A DNA stretch of 64,000 bases from Brasenia schreberi (GCA_036023115.1 JAYKKT010000086.1:13097501-13161500), one strand, 5' to 3'. Shown: positions 12,111 to 23,993, counted from the first letter of the stretch. Numbers and translations are program-made. Notes: generated by a model from the letters alone, not told the origin.

Positions 12111-13274
12111 ATTATTAACTCATCTGAATCAATAGAATAAAAAAAGTAATGGATAAAAAAATTTAATCTATTGAAAAAAGTCAAATTTGAGAATTGACAC
12201 ATTTATCAAAAGAAAGAAAAGTCATATATTGTAAATGAGCTCTTAAAAAAGAAAGGAAAGTAATATGTTGTAAATTAGTTCTTAAAAAAAATATATAAAG
12301 TAGATAGAACAATCTACAAATTTATAGTGAGGTTGGTTACAAAGGGATTTTTGTAAAAGAAGATGATAATGTATTTCTCTATTACAAGATTTGCATCCAT
12401 CAGAATTATTCTACATATTTCAATTATAATTTAGTTTTACATTAGATAGATGTAAAAAAATGATTTCTAAATAGTAATTTAGATAAAATTATTTATATGA
12501 AACAACAAGAAGGGTATGTTATTGAAGGTCAAAAAGATAAAGCTTATAAGTTGAACAAATTCTTATATGGTCTTAAACGATCACCTTGTTAATGTATTTG
12601 ACATTTGAAAATATCATTTTAAAACTTGTGTTTGTAACTAATGAACTTGATCACTATGTATATGTTTGGAATAGTGGGAGCCACTTTATCATTTTATCTT
12701 ATCTTTATATGAAGATGATATTTTGTTGACTCAGAATGACAATGAGATGATCGTTAAAACCAAATCATAGTTAAACTCCAAGTTTGAGATAAATAATATG
12801 AGAGAGGCATCCTATATTCTTGGTATAAAGATTTCTCGTAATAGAAAATCTAAACTTTTATGTTTGAGTTAAGAGATATATTAATTATATCCTTAAGAAA
12901 TTTAGAATGAGTGATTGCAAAACTTCAAATATATCTCTTGCTAAGGGAGCCAAACTAAGTATATATCAAAGTAATTTTGGTTGAAAACATTGGATAGATA
13001 TGAAAAGGATTTTGAGATATCTTAAAGAAATAAAAGATTTAAAATTCTCCTTTAAGCAAATGAACTAAAAGTGGTATGTTACTTAGATGCTAACTTTGTT
13101 GGAAGCAAAGATGACAAGATCAAATATTGTTATTTGGAGGTGTTGTTTCCTAATCATATAGGAAATAATGTTATATAGCATTACATCAATAAGAAGTTGA
13201 GTTTGTTGATTGTAGTGTGACGGCAACGAGTGCCATTTGGATAAGCCACTTCATACATGATTTGAACCTAGACA

Positions 13275-13279
13275 TAGCC
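13275..13279 (+). other. Target site duplication TAGCC, left copy
   Basis: TAGCC occurs immediately before the left LTR and again at 20704-20708 immediately after the right LTR. Five-base duplications are usual for Ty3/gypsy integrase. Confidence 0.9.
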
Positions 13280-15121
13280 TTAACGTAACATTCGTTAACG
13301 CTTGCTGCACAGGCTGTGCAGTAACGGGAATATGAAGGGCCTTTAAAAGGGCCCTTGATAGTGAAAATTTCCAGGAGATATTGGGGCAGCCTCGAACCAG
13401 CCGGAAAACGCGAGGAGTCGGCCCGAATCTGGTAAGCACTTATTTTTCAGATTTTCAATTTTTTTTTCCAGATTTTTGATGAAAAACTTGTTGAAAATCA
13501 TCGTTTTGGGCTTGGATTGAAGGTTTGAAGTAGAACTAAGTGTTTTGGAAGGGTAGGTAAATCGATTTGGCCGAAAAATGGTTACGATTCGCTGGAAATC
13601 GACGAAATCGATGCCGAAAAAAAAATGGCCCTTTTGGGCATGTCCCTCATTCCGTGTTGTGTCGTGTCTGAAATGTCATAAATTGACACTGATTCATGTC
13701 GTGTGTTAAGAAACAGGTTTTGTGTCGGAAACGGGTCAAGTTTGGGTCGTGTCTTGAAATGGGTTTTTAGGTTAAAAACAAGACCTGTGTCAGTAGTTAA
13801 AGGTTCTCTATTAACACAATGACACAAGCTACCTATTGGTCACTCATTCGGATCAGATATGGAATTGGGTATTGATTTGGATCTTGAATAGCTTAAACGG
13901 ATCTAGATTGGGGTTTGGGATCCGATTCGAATATAGTTTGTTTCGTTAGACTTATAGTTAAATAAATTTTAATGTTTCAATTATTTGCAATTGTTTAGAG
14001 ATTAAATTTGGAGGATTTGGTGGTGATAAGAGTGGCACAACAGCTTGGGGACTGAATCTTAGCGCTCCTTCAGGTAGGGGGTTATGCATTCTTTTACAGA
14101 ATCATGCTAGAAGTGATTTTACTGTTTTAGATAGATTTAAATGTGCATGATTGATAAATGTTTTATTGATATTTGTGAAATGTTATTCGCAATTATAGGT
14201 TATTTGATATGCTTTTCAAATAGAATATTTTATGACATTGTTTGATAAAGAACATGTTTTGATATGCATGTGTTGTATGAACATGGTATTTAAATGTTGT
14301 TTAAATGTTGTGTGGATATGAGTTTGATTTTGGATAATTGTAGATCTGGATATAATTTGTGAATGTGATGAACTGTAATTGGTTTTAGAAATGTAATGAT
14401 GTGTGAATGTACGAGCCATACTTGTATGGGGTCTCTAGAGACTTGTAGGTCCCTCGGGCGATCCAGATTGGGGCGAATACAGGGTGTGTTCTCGGGCACT
14501 CTCCTGTGAAAGTCGGCGTGGTTACCGTCGTGGACAGGGTTATCGAAGTCACATTAGGGAGAGTCAAACGACTCCCGTGGCCTTTGGGGCAGACACGATA
14601 TGGGCTGTAATTATCGAAACTAATGATGTGTGTGCGTGTATGTGAGTATGTGCATATGAATTTGAGATTATAATTTCAAGATAAATGTGCTTTGCTATGA
14701 AATGGTTGCGAACTATGCATGCTTTTAGTATGTTTTCTGTTTAAAGATGTTTAATCTCCCTACTGAGCTATGTATAGGAGCTCACCCTATTGTTTTGCAG
14801 CTCATCTTAAAGCTAACACTTCGAAAGCACACGGAGCAGAGTAGGAGTTTGATAGAGCTGTATTTTTATTTTAGATGGTATGATAAGTATCAAATGATTT
14901 AAAAAGTCTTTTATGCGGGGTTATTGTTAGATGGGCCTCTCACCATTTTGGACGTGTTGTTTAAAACTTCGATGTGAATATTTATTTTAATTAGATATTT
15001 CTTGAGTTTGTATTAAATTAGTAATGTATTTGGTTACTGCTCACCATCACGCCCGCGCGAGAAGCGGCCACGTGGCATCGGCTCAGGCCGGGTCGATGTC
15101 GCGACTTGAGCGGGTGTGACA
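13280..15121 (+). repeat. 5' LTR of the Ty3/gypsy element
   Basis: 1842 bp, aligned by eye with 18856-20703 at roughly 95% identity; many differences are C/T or G/A. It ends in TGTGACA and has a TATA-like TTTAAAA at 13342-13348. The expected TG start reads TT here. Relative to the 3' LTR it lacks about 18 bp near its start that form a hairpin. The ORFs within it (for example 13251-13439 and 13582-13827) are not genes. Confidence 0.95.
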
Positions 15122-15124
15122 ACT

Positions 15125-15136
15125 TGGTATTAGAGC
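15125..15136 (+). other. Primer binding site for initiator tRNA-Met
   Basis: TGGTATTAGAGC lies 3 bp after the 5' LTR. It differs from the common plant PBS TGGTATCAGAGC by one C-to-T change. Confidence 0.92.
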
Positions 15137-15242
15137 CTAAGGTTGTTAAAGTATATTTAATAGCGAGTTAATCGTTGAAATATAATATTGTATTTATGTG
15201 TAGGACCCACGAGGATTGGATCTTAACTTAACTACAAGCGTT

Positions 15243-16796
15243 ATGAGTGATGATAACGAGGAAATGCCATCGTATGGATCTGTTATAGTAGTAGAGGTTC
15301 CATCTGATATATCTCAAGGACCTATAGAGCCACCACATATTCTACTTATGTAAGGTTGTCAAGATACAACGATATTACTTAGTTAAATGATCAACTTATT
15401 GCAACACGTTTCGAGAGAATCCACTGTAACCATTCAACACTTGACAAAGAACGGTTGTAAGGAGTTCAAAGAAGTAATTATAGACCCATTGAAACCTTAT
15501 GAGTGGATTGACAAACTGGAAAACGCTTTCGACATATTGGCTCCTACCGACGAGGAGAGGAGGGTATAGTTGGAGTCGAGTCTTTTCAAAGGAAATGCAA
15601 AACAGTGGTTGAGAGCACAGAAAGGGACTCGTAGCACTCCATGGACTTGGGAGACATTTAAGAAGGTATTTTTCAATCATTTCTTTTCTCATAATGATCA
15701 GATGCGTTTACAACTTGAATTTAATCAACTGCAGAAGGATAATTTGTCGGTGAGAGAATATACCAACCAATTCTTAAGGTTGTCACAGTTTGACCTGAGT
15801 ATGGTAATTTCTAAGGCACAAGCAAATAAGTATTTCTGGAGACTTTTTGATCCGATCCGTAAGTCACTGAGAGGAAAGATATATACAAATATTGATGAAT
15901 TACAAGCTGCTGCTACTCATATAGTGACAGATATTTTGCATTATAAGAGTAAGAAGAGGCCAACAAAACCGACTTTTGGTAACTCACATGAAGGCACGAA
16001 GAAGAGTAAACCAATCCAAACTCATCAGTGGACAAATAGAGGTAGTCAGACTCAGGCGAGAAGTGGGCCTTCACGTGAGCAAAACAACCAACAAAATCAT
16101 GAGATCACATGTTATAATTGTAGAGGCACGGGTCATAGAGATAGAGACTATCATTCAGAGAAGAATTTTAAGAAAGTTCAGACTCAAACATTTAGTAGTG
16201 TACAGAAGGAAGACATGAGAGGTTGTTGTTTCATATGTAAAGAGCTCGGTCATCGTAAGGTTGATTGTCCATGGGCTGCGTATTTTACTTCTTCTTCAGT
16301 TCAAAGAAGCACTAAGGGGCCTCCTCGTCCTCCGGTACCTGTTCGTCAACAAGGACCACCTCGATTACCTCACCCTCAAGTAACTAACCAGGGTCGCGTT
16401 TATGCTGTAGAGGGTCGAGAGTCAGGTACCTCTCATTTGGTTATTAGTACCTTATCAGTTTATGGTTTGCTTACGTGTGTTTTATTTGACTCTGGTGCAA
16501 TGCATTGCTTTGTTTCACCTACTTTTGTAAGTCGTACGGGTTTAGACCCAAAACTATTAGATGGATTCTCTGTATATTTCCTTAATGAAGATGTTATTGT
16601 GTCGCATCAGATTTTGCGAGATTGTTCTATATTGGTTGGTTGTCATGACTTCAGAGCCAACTTGGTTTTGTTGGGGATCTCAAACTACAATATAGTTTTG
16701 GGTATGGATTGGTTATCTAGGAACCGTGTTGTGATTGATTGCAAGAAGCGAGAGATTACTTTCTCTATCCCTCGAGAGACTACTTTCATTTTCTAA
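15243..16796 (+). pseudogene. Gypsy gag-protease, three in-frame stops
   Basis: A single reading frame runs from the ATG at 15243 to the TAA at 16794-16796 (518 codons including the terminator), broken by TAA at 15351, TAA at 15384 and TAG at 15567. The gag part holds a retrotransposon gag domain (about 15480-15900, with a TPWTWETFKKVFFNHFF segment). Two zinc knuckles follow: the first, CYNCRGTGHRDRDYH, has lost its last cysteine, and the second, CFICKELGHRKVDC, is intact. A Pro-rich linker leads to an aspartic protease with the active-site LFDSGA at about 16485-16502 and a downstream ILVG/IVLGMDWL hydrophobic pair. Gag forms the particle and the protease matures it. Apart from the three stops this is the best preserved part of the element. 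Confidence 0.9.
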
Positions 16797-16899
16797 GGTC
16801 AGCGAGAAGAGAACCCAGTATCATTTATATATGCTCTTCAAGCATATAATTATATACGAAATGGATGCGAAGGATACTTAGCATTTCTTATGTAGTCTT

Positions 16900-17787
16900 G
16901 TGCTGAAGAGAAGTTATTAAATGATATTAGTATAGTTAATGAATTTTCTAATATTTTTTGTGATGATCTACTAGGATTTCCTGCGAAACGAGAGATAGAG
17001 TTTGCTTTTAATTTGTATAAAGAATAAATACTAATTTCTAGAATAGATGATTTGTTAGATCAAGTACTGGGAACTTCAATATTTTCAAAAAATAGATTTA
17101 AGGTCAAGATACTATAGATTAGGGTCAAAATAGAAGATATTCCTAAAACAACTTTTAGGACTAGATATGGCTATTATGAATATTGGTGATGCATTTTGGT
17201 TTAACTAATGCTCCCCATTGTATTTATGGATTATATGAATAGATATTAAGGCTATATTTGGATAAATTTGTGTAGTATTCATTGATGATATTTTGGTTTA
17301 TTCAAAGACAGAAAGAGAAACATGCAATGTATTTGAGAATAGTGTAGAAACCTTGAAAGAAAAACAAGTTATATGCAAAATTGGAAAAATGTGAATTTTG
17401 GATGAGAGAAATCAAATTTCTAGGATATATAGTAAATAAAGAAGGAGTTGCGGTAGATCCTAGCAAAGTAGAAGTAGTTATGCATTGGGAACTACCAAAG
17501 ACAATAACTAAAATGAAAAGTTTCTTAGGCTTAGCAAGATATTATAGAAGGTTCATAAAAGTATTTTTCCTATATAGCATTGCCATTAACTAGGTTAACT
17601 AGAAAAGGAAGGGACTCCTTTTGTGTGGACCAAGGATTGCAAGAAAAGTTTTAGAGGAATTAAAGAAAAACTTACTTATTGCTCTATATTAGTAATCCTG
17701 ATCCTTTGGGACACTTTGTGGTTTATAGTGATGCTTCTAAAAAGGGATTAGGATGTATGTTAATGCAAGATGGGAAGGTAGTAGCTT
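16900..17787 (+). pseudogene. Gypsy reverse transcriptase remnant
   Basis: RT motifs appear in several frames: a KIDLRS-like segment near 17090, a PKTTFRTRYG-like segment near 17140, LTNAP-like near 17200, and a VFIDDILVYS-like active site near 17275-17300. An open stretch at 17381-17593 contains KCEFWMREIKFLGYIVNKEG and ends with FLGLARYYRRFIK, the RT-RNase H connection. The sequence is much more AT-rich and more broken than the flanking gag and integrase. Confidence 0.8.
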
Positions 17788-18750
17788 ATGCCTCTAAACA
17801 ACTTAGGCCTCATGAGGAAAAATTACCCAACACATGATTTAGAATTAGTAACGGTAGTATTTGCTTTGAAAATTTGGAGACATTATTTATATGGTCATCC
17901 GGGTAGCACAAAGATGTATAAGGACCTAAGCCGACAATATTATTGGTCTGGAATGAAAAAGTCTGACCCTCGTTTTACCTCTCATTTCTGGCAGAGTTTA
18001 CAAGATGCTCTACAAACAAGATTGCAGTTTAGCACGACATTTCACCCACAGACCGATGGGCAAGCTGAACGTACAATTCAAACTCTAGAGGATATGCTTC
18101 AAGCATGTGTGTTGGACAGTAAGGACCAATGGGATAACCAATTGCACTTGATTGAGTTTGCATATAACAATAGTTTCTAAACGAGCATTGGGATGTCACC
18201 CTATGAAATGCTTTATGGGGAAAAGTGTAGGACTCCACTATGTTGCGATATTCCTGGTTTACGACCTACAACAAGTCCAGAAATACTTCGACAATCGTCA
18301 GATAAGATAAACTTGGTTCGTCAACGCATTAAAGCAGCTCAAGATCGACAGAAGAGTTATGTAGATAAGAGACATCGTGATTTAGAGTTTATAGTTGGTG
18401 ATTATGTATTCTTAAAAGTCTCTTCAGCTCGATGAGTGACTCGCTTCAAACAGAAGGGTAAGTTGAGTCCTAGGTATATTGGACCTTACCAAATCGTGAA
18501 ACGAGTTGGGGATGTTGCCTACCAATTGGACTTACTGTCGTCATTGATTGGAGTACATAATGTATTTCACATATTCATGTTGCGAAAGTATGTTCCCGAT
18601 CCCTCACATATCATTGAGACAGAGCCGTTACACATACATGAAGATTTGTCTTATAAAGAGGTGCCCATAGCCATCTTGGATAGAAAAGAATAAGTCTTAC
18701 GTTGTTGAGTTTTGAGGACAGTAAAAGTACACTGGAGTCATCATTTGCCG
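17788..18750 (+). pseudogene. Gypsy RNase H-integrase fusion remnant
   Basis: ORF 17788-18180 (130 codons) joins three parts in frame. These are the RNase H segment [20 protein letters not shown], the integrase zinc-finger end ([11 protein letters not shown]), and the integrase core from the second Asp region ([10 protein letters not shown]) through [12 protein letters not shown], which holds the catalytic Glu. The rest of RNase H and the first catalytic Asp of integrase are deleted. Frames 18193-18435 and 18436-18693 continue with the integrase C-terminal domain (LSPRYIGPYQIVKRVGDVAY) and ILDRKE. A TAA stops the frame just after that, and residues matching the chromodomain-side tail (VKVHW) follow in frame. 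Confidence 0.88.
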
Positions 18751-18840
18751 AGCGAGGCTACTTGTGAGCTCAATGACGAAATGTGAGAGAAGTATCCATA
18801 TCTCTTCAGGTACTTTCTAAATTCTGAGGATAGAATTTTT

Positions 18841-18855
18841 TTAAGGGGGGTAGAA
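18841..18855 (+). other. Polypurine tract of the Ty3/gypsy element
   Basis: TTAAGGGGGGTAGAA lies directly before the TGTAACA start of the 3' LTR and would prime plus-strand DNA synthesis. Confidence 0.85.
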
Positions 18856-20703
18856 TGTAACATAACATCCGTTACTGCACAACTGTGCAGTAACGCTTGT
18901 TGCACAGGCTGTGTAGTAACGGGAATATGAAGGGCCTTTAAAAGGGACCTTGATAGTGAAAATTTCCAGGAGATATTGGGGCAGCCTCGAGCCAATCGGA
19001 AAACACGAGGAGTCGGTTGGAATCCGATAAGCACTTATTTTTCAGATTTTTGTTTTTTTCTTGATTTTTGATGAAAAACTTATTGAAAATCATTGTTTTG
19101 GGCTTGGATTGAAGGTTTGAAGTAGAACTAAGTGTTTTGGTAGGGTAGGTAAATCGATTTGGCCGGAAAACGGTTATGATTTGCCAGAAACCAGCGAAAT
19201 CGATGCAAAAAAAAAAAATCGACCCTTTTGGGAATGTCCTTCGTTCCGTGTTGTGTCGTGTCTAAAATGTCATGAATCAACACTGATTCATGTCGTGTGT
19301 TAAGAAACAGGTTCTCTGTCGGAAACGGGTCAAGTTTGGGTCGTGTCTTGAAATGGGTTTTTAGGTTAAAAATAAGACCCGTGTCAGTAGTTAAAGGTTC
19401 TCTGTTGACACAATGATACAAGCTACCTATTGTGTCACTCATTCGGATTATATATGGAATTGGGTATCGATTTGGATCTTGATAGCTTAAACAGATCTAG
19501 ATTGGGGTTTGGGATCCGATTCAGATATAGTTTGTTTCGTTAGACTTATAGTTAAATAAATTTTAATGTTTCAATTATTTGCAATTGTTTAGAGATTAAA
19601 TTTGGAGGATTTGGTGGTGATAAGAGTGGCACAACAGCTTGGGGACTGAATCTGCGCTCCTTCAGGTAGGGGGTTATGCATTCTTTTACAGAATCATGCT
19701 AGAAGTGATTTTACTGTTTTAGATAGATTTAAATGTGCATAATTGATAAATGTTTTATTGATATTTGTGAAATGTTATTCGCAATTATGGGTTATTTGAT
19801 ATGCTTTTCAAATAGAACATGTTTATGATATTGTTTGATAAAGAGCATATTTTGATATGCATGTGTTGTATGAACATGGTATTTAAATGTTGTGTGGATA
19901 TGAGTTTGATTTTGGATAATTGTGGATCTGGATATAATTTGTGAATGTGATGAACTGTAATTGGTTTTAGAAATGTAATGATGTGTGAATGTACGAGCCG
20001 TACTTGTGTGGTGTCTCTAGAGACTTACAGGTCCCTCGGGCGATCTGGATTGGGGTGAATACAAGGTGTGTTCTCGGGCACTCTACCATGAGAGTCGGCA
20101 TGGTTACCATCGTGGACGGGGTTACCGAGGTCACATTAGGGAGGGTCGAACGACTCCCGTAGCCTTTGGGGCAGACACGGTATGGGCTGTAATTATCGAA
20201 ACTAATGATGTGTGTGCGTGTGTGTGAGTGTGTGCGTATGAATTTGAGATCATGATTTCAAGGTAAATGTGCTTTGCTATGAAATGGTTGCGAACTATGC
20301 ATGCTTTTAGTATGTTTTCTGTTTAAAGATGTTTAACCTCCCTACTGAGCTATGTATAGGAGCTCACCCTATTGTTTTACAGCTCATCTTGAAGCTAGCA
20401 CTTCGAAGGCACACGGAGCAGAGTAGGAGTTTGATAGAGGTGCATTTTTATTTTAGATGGTATGATAAGTATCAAATGATTTAGAAAGTCTTTTATGCGG
20501 GGTTATTGTTAGGTGGGTCCCTCACCATTTTGGACGTGTTGTTTAAAACTTCGATATGGATATTTATTTCGGTTAGATATTTCTTGAGTTTGCATTAAAT
20601 TAGTACTGTATTTGGTTACTGCTCACCATCACGCCCGCGCGAGAAGCGGCCATGTGGCATCAGCTCGGGCCGGGTCGTGGTCGCGACTCGAGCGGGTGTG
20701 ACA
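18856..20703 (+). repeat. 3' LTR of the Ty3/gypsy element
   Basis: 1848 bp, starting TGTAACA and ending TGTGACA. It keeps a perfect 11-bp inverted repeat, GTTACTGCACA / TGTGCAGTAAC (18871-18894), that the 5' LTR has lost. Confidence 0.95.
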
Positions 20704-21140
20704 TAGCCGATGAGGTAGTTGTCCTTTATCGTGATAACAGTGAAACCGTTCTCTTATTAAGAGTGGATTTGATAATTGTAGAAGTAAACATATAATGGTT
20801 AAATACTACTATATTCATGATATGCTTAAAAGGAATGAAATATCTATATCTTATATGCCAACTAGTGATATGTTGACGAATCCCATAACTAAAGACATCT
20901 TAGAAGATCTTTTTATAAAGCATATTACATACATGGGCTTGAGAAGTGTCTAGAGTTTTAGTATGAAAACATATTGTGATGATTGTTTTGCATAAAAACA
21001 TGTTGGTTACAAAAAATTACATAGCAAGTATATGTGAAATATTCACTGGCAAATGAAAATGGTACAATCTAGGAAATCTCCTAAATAGTGGGAGGTAAAA
21101 ATAATGTATCATAGTTTGACTCAAGTGGTCAAGTGGGAGG
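20704..21140 (+). mobile_element. Ty1/copia A, right part (RNase H end and PPT)
   Basis: The sequence resumes exactly where copia A broke off; compare GCCGATGAGGTAGTTGTCC here with ACCGACGAGCTGGTTATCA in copia B at 41570. It covers the last part of RNase H, including the SYMPTSDMLTNP-like segment, then non-coding DNA and a PPT-like AAGTGGGAGG at 21131-21140. The sequence TGTAAGTTTCTGAG follows and may start a 3' LTR, but no partner LTR was found. Confidence 0.85.
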
Positions 21141-21640
21141 TGTAAGTTTCTGAGTGCTACTTGCTATTGATAAAAAGAGTATATGAGAGGATAGTATTTT
21201 GCACCCTGTCAAAGTAAGGAACCATGGCACGAAGAGCACCACCACCTGCCAAGGGGCTTGGGTCACAAGTTAAAGGTAATGAGTTCAACATCAGGGCATG
21301 TGCATAGGCTGACGCATTATACCCCAAAAGAAGTGAGGAACCACGACCGAAACAAATTCCATTCTGAGGGACTCATAAATGCACATTCTCGTTGGAAGAT
21401 TACGCTTTGTATATCTACTTTTTCTCGGTGTATTTCTTTGAAAAAGACCACGACCTTGCAAATGGTAAGTATTTTGCAGAGCGTGGAACTTGAATCAAGG
21501 CCATGCTCAAATTGAAACCAAGATACTAATGTAATTTCCTCCCTTCTAGATCAGATAAGTTCATTTTGGAAGAGGCCAGTTGGAACAAGAGGGATTATGA
21601 CAACCTTGGCTTTTTTAAGGCGAAATGAAACCATATGTTA
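21141..21640. other. Possible copia A LTR start and intergenic DNA
   Basis: Begins with a possible LTR start at 21141. The ORF 21258-21515 has no recognisable domain. The piece at 21225-21300 weakly resembles the SINE head at 21645. Confidence 0.35.
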
Positions 21641-21644
21641 ATAT

Positions 21645-21740
21645 CACAATGAGCTATAGCTCACCTGGCTAGGAGGTTGATCCACAACTTGAAGGTCATG
21701 AGTTCGTGTGTCTTCGGCCTCCCCATTGTGGGAAAAAAAA
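21645..21740 (+). mobile_element. SINE-like tRNA-derived retroposon
   Basis: TAGCTCACCTGG (21657-21668) fits a pol III A box and GAGTTCGTGTGTC (21700-21712) a decayed B box, 32 bp apart. An A-run closes the unit at 21733-21740. The head CACAATGAGCTATAGCT matches the minus-strand sequence at 58604-58589 with few differences, so the two look like copies of one family. No target duplication was found. Confidence 0.5.
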
Positions 21741-23990
21741 TGTCGTGAAATAACTCTATGATTAACCAATCATCCAATAAGCCTCGAGTGGTGGCATGAG
21801 AAACCTACCAAGAGTAAGTAGCATATCATTTATTATGTAATTCGATACAATCAACTATTAAAGATATGAGAAATTTTCTTGGACATTATGAAATATTATG
21901 TATTTTTTAATAATTTGAAACAGTTGTAGAATTATGGTCTTGCTTTTCAGAGTTAAACGTTAGTATGAAGCACCAATGTATAACATCAAGGAAATATTTC
22001 AACGTCAATGGTCTGTCGCCCACCCACATCCTTAAAGAGGGTAACAGATCGTCTAGCCAAGATGAGCTTCAACTTCCCTCTAGGTTTGCAATAGTGGACT
22101 ACTTTCTGGTGTGAGATCAGCCCGGATATCTTAGCGGGTCAAATGAGCGCGTTATTCCATAGGGGAGCTTAGTCTCCCCTTACCTCAGGGCTTTAGGCCC
22201 CATCTTTACCAAGAAAAATGAGAGCGTTAAATGTTAGCACAACATGAGACGCTAACCGGGAGCCGATAGTGCCTGCACGTGATCGCTATAGTGCATGTGG
22301 ATTAGGAGTTTGAGTTGTCATGCTTGATTTGGTTTAGAGTAGTTTGGATCTTATTTGAATCTATATAACATTGTTTGAGTAGCATATTTGGATATTGATC
22401 TATATTAACTAGGATCCATCTTACTGCCATTGTGTCATATTTGGTATTTTCATGTAAAGCGTCTTTTTCAATTAGTGGCATAACATAATATCCGTGTGAT
22501 TAAGTATTTTTGACATTTTGACCTCTACTATATAAAAGTTCTCATCTTAATTATAGAGGGAATTCTCTTATAATCCACATTTGAGTTTTCGTTTACTTTT
22601 AATTTATTTTGATAAAATCATTTGTGACAGAGACGAGCTTGGCTGTTGTGTAAATGTTTTTGGGTTGGTTGTTTGACGAGTGGCTTAATAATGCCATCAC
22701 AAATCAACAAATCAAGTCAGTGGGCTTTCTTGCAGTTTTCAAGGTTGTGAGATCTTAGTTTGTAAGAGAATCCATGTACGCAATTGTACTTACCACAGAA
22801 TAGGACTTGCTTACCGCAAAATAGGACTTGACTTTGGTTTCCGTGCACACACCGACTCCATGTTACATGAATGGTTGCTGCATGCATCAATGGCCATGAA
22901 ACACCCCCACAGCCCATTCAACATCAGTTTGAGTTTTAATTGATTAGTTTTCGGCAAACATTAAAGATCATAGAACTGGGTAAATGAGCCGCCAAGCAGG
23001 GGCTATTCATGGCTCGTTCACCATCATTACTGCTGGTCATGTTTATTAGCTCGTTCAGGCTAAGTTGTATAAGATGAGCACGATATAAATTATAATTGTC
23101 AGTAAAAGAATTTAAGAAATTTAGGCAAATGTTTTATGATTTCTCTTATAGTTTTTTTACTGTAAAAGTTGAAGCATTTTACTGTGACTATGCGTTAACA
23201 TTATCAATTATATAATACTATATATTATGTATCATTAACTAGCGGTGATCCCTAGACAATTTCCTGGCCAGGTCTAATAATATGAAGCAAGCAGCACAAG
23301 GTTCTACTTTCACCTGGCTAGCAGGTCGACTCAAAAGATCTCGAGTTGAAGATTCCAAGTTGGATGTTCGTATCTCTTAGCGCTGTATTTAACCTAAAAT
23401 ATTTTTTGGAAAAAAAACTCATCGAGCCCTGGCTCACCCTGTGTGGCTTGTGGAGAAAAAGCCCAGACGAGCTCCATAAGGCTGAGTTAAACATACTGGC
23501 AGCTGGTCCGGGCCTTGTAGGCCTAAGGCCAATCAGGTAAGTTTTTCTGACCCCACTAAAGATTACATGGCAAATTGGATCGATTACCCATTTCAAGTTA
23601 ACCGAACTGACTGATACACACCCCCTAAGGCCGTATGGCACCCACTAAAGATTGAGAGGAAAATCGGATCAGTGGGTCCCGTTCAAGTTGGCTCACTTAG
23701 TTTCCGGTGAAAACCAGATCGACCAAGATCCCTTCTTTTGGTCTTCAAAGCTCAAAGGCAACCCGATGACATCGGTTGGGATCTGGGTTAAGCCCATTGC
23801 AACCCCACACATCTATAAAATTCAGTCGGGTTATGTTCGCCTGATCCAAGCCGACCCAGACATAACCCGGGTTGCTAAACCGTGGTGCCCAGTTTTTAAA
23901 GTAGAGTTCGGGTCGGATCTTTATTGCCACCCAAGAAAAACAAAATGGTTGGGAACTCTAGCCATACAAACACACGCACACTAGGTCCCA
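21741..23990. other. Intergenic DNA upstream of the MYB gene
   Basis: No convincing coding region. A weak SINE-like head lies near 23308-23370 (CACCTGGCTAGCAGGTCGAC). The 22978-23060 stretch contains GAGCC/GGCTCG words as in hAT element ends. The ORFs at 23318-23984 are chance open frames in GC-richer DNA. Confidence 0.4.
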
Positions 23991-23993
23991 CCT

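Larger units (their letters stand above)
9830..13279 (+). mobile_element. Ty1/copia retrotransposon A, left part, heavily decayed
   Basis: The gag remnant (from about 9840) aligns by eye with the copia B gag at 38764. Integrase-like sequence lies near 11170-11620 and the RT active-site region near 12700-12740, where the expected YVDD reads YEDD. RNase H-like sequence lies near 13040-13274. Every segment carries stops and frameshifts, so nothing is translatable. It is interrupted at 13279 by the gypsy element and resumes at 20704. This copy keeps about 900 bp between integrase and RT that copia B has lost, so it is the better guide to the family's original length. Confidence 0.82.
13280..20703 (+). 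mobile_element. Ty3/gypsy LTR retrotransposon, complete ends, internally deleted
   Basis: A 7.4-kb element with LTRs 13280-15121 and 18856-20703, PBS at 15125, PPT before 18856 and TSD TAGCC. The domain order gag-protease-RT-RNase H-integrase is that of Ty3/gypsy. The C-terminal ILDRKE segment and nearby residues resemble chromovirus (Tekay/Del-like) integrase tails, so that lineage is inferred. The internal region is only 3.7 kb because parts of RT, RNase H and the integrase core are missing. It is inserted in copia A and is therefore younger than it. Confidence 0.95.

Noticed and set aside
13251..14567. Minus-strand ORFs in the left gypsy LTR
   Set aside because: They lie in a non-coding LTR and recur, differently broken, in the right LTR (18741-19442).
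22000..22260. GC-richer segment suspected to be an RNA gene or SINE
   Set aside because: No consistent A/B box spacing, no hairpin architecture and no poly(A) end could be found.
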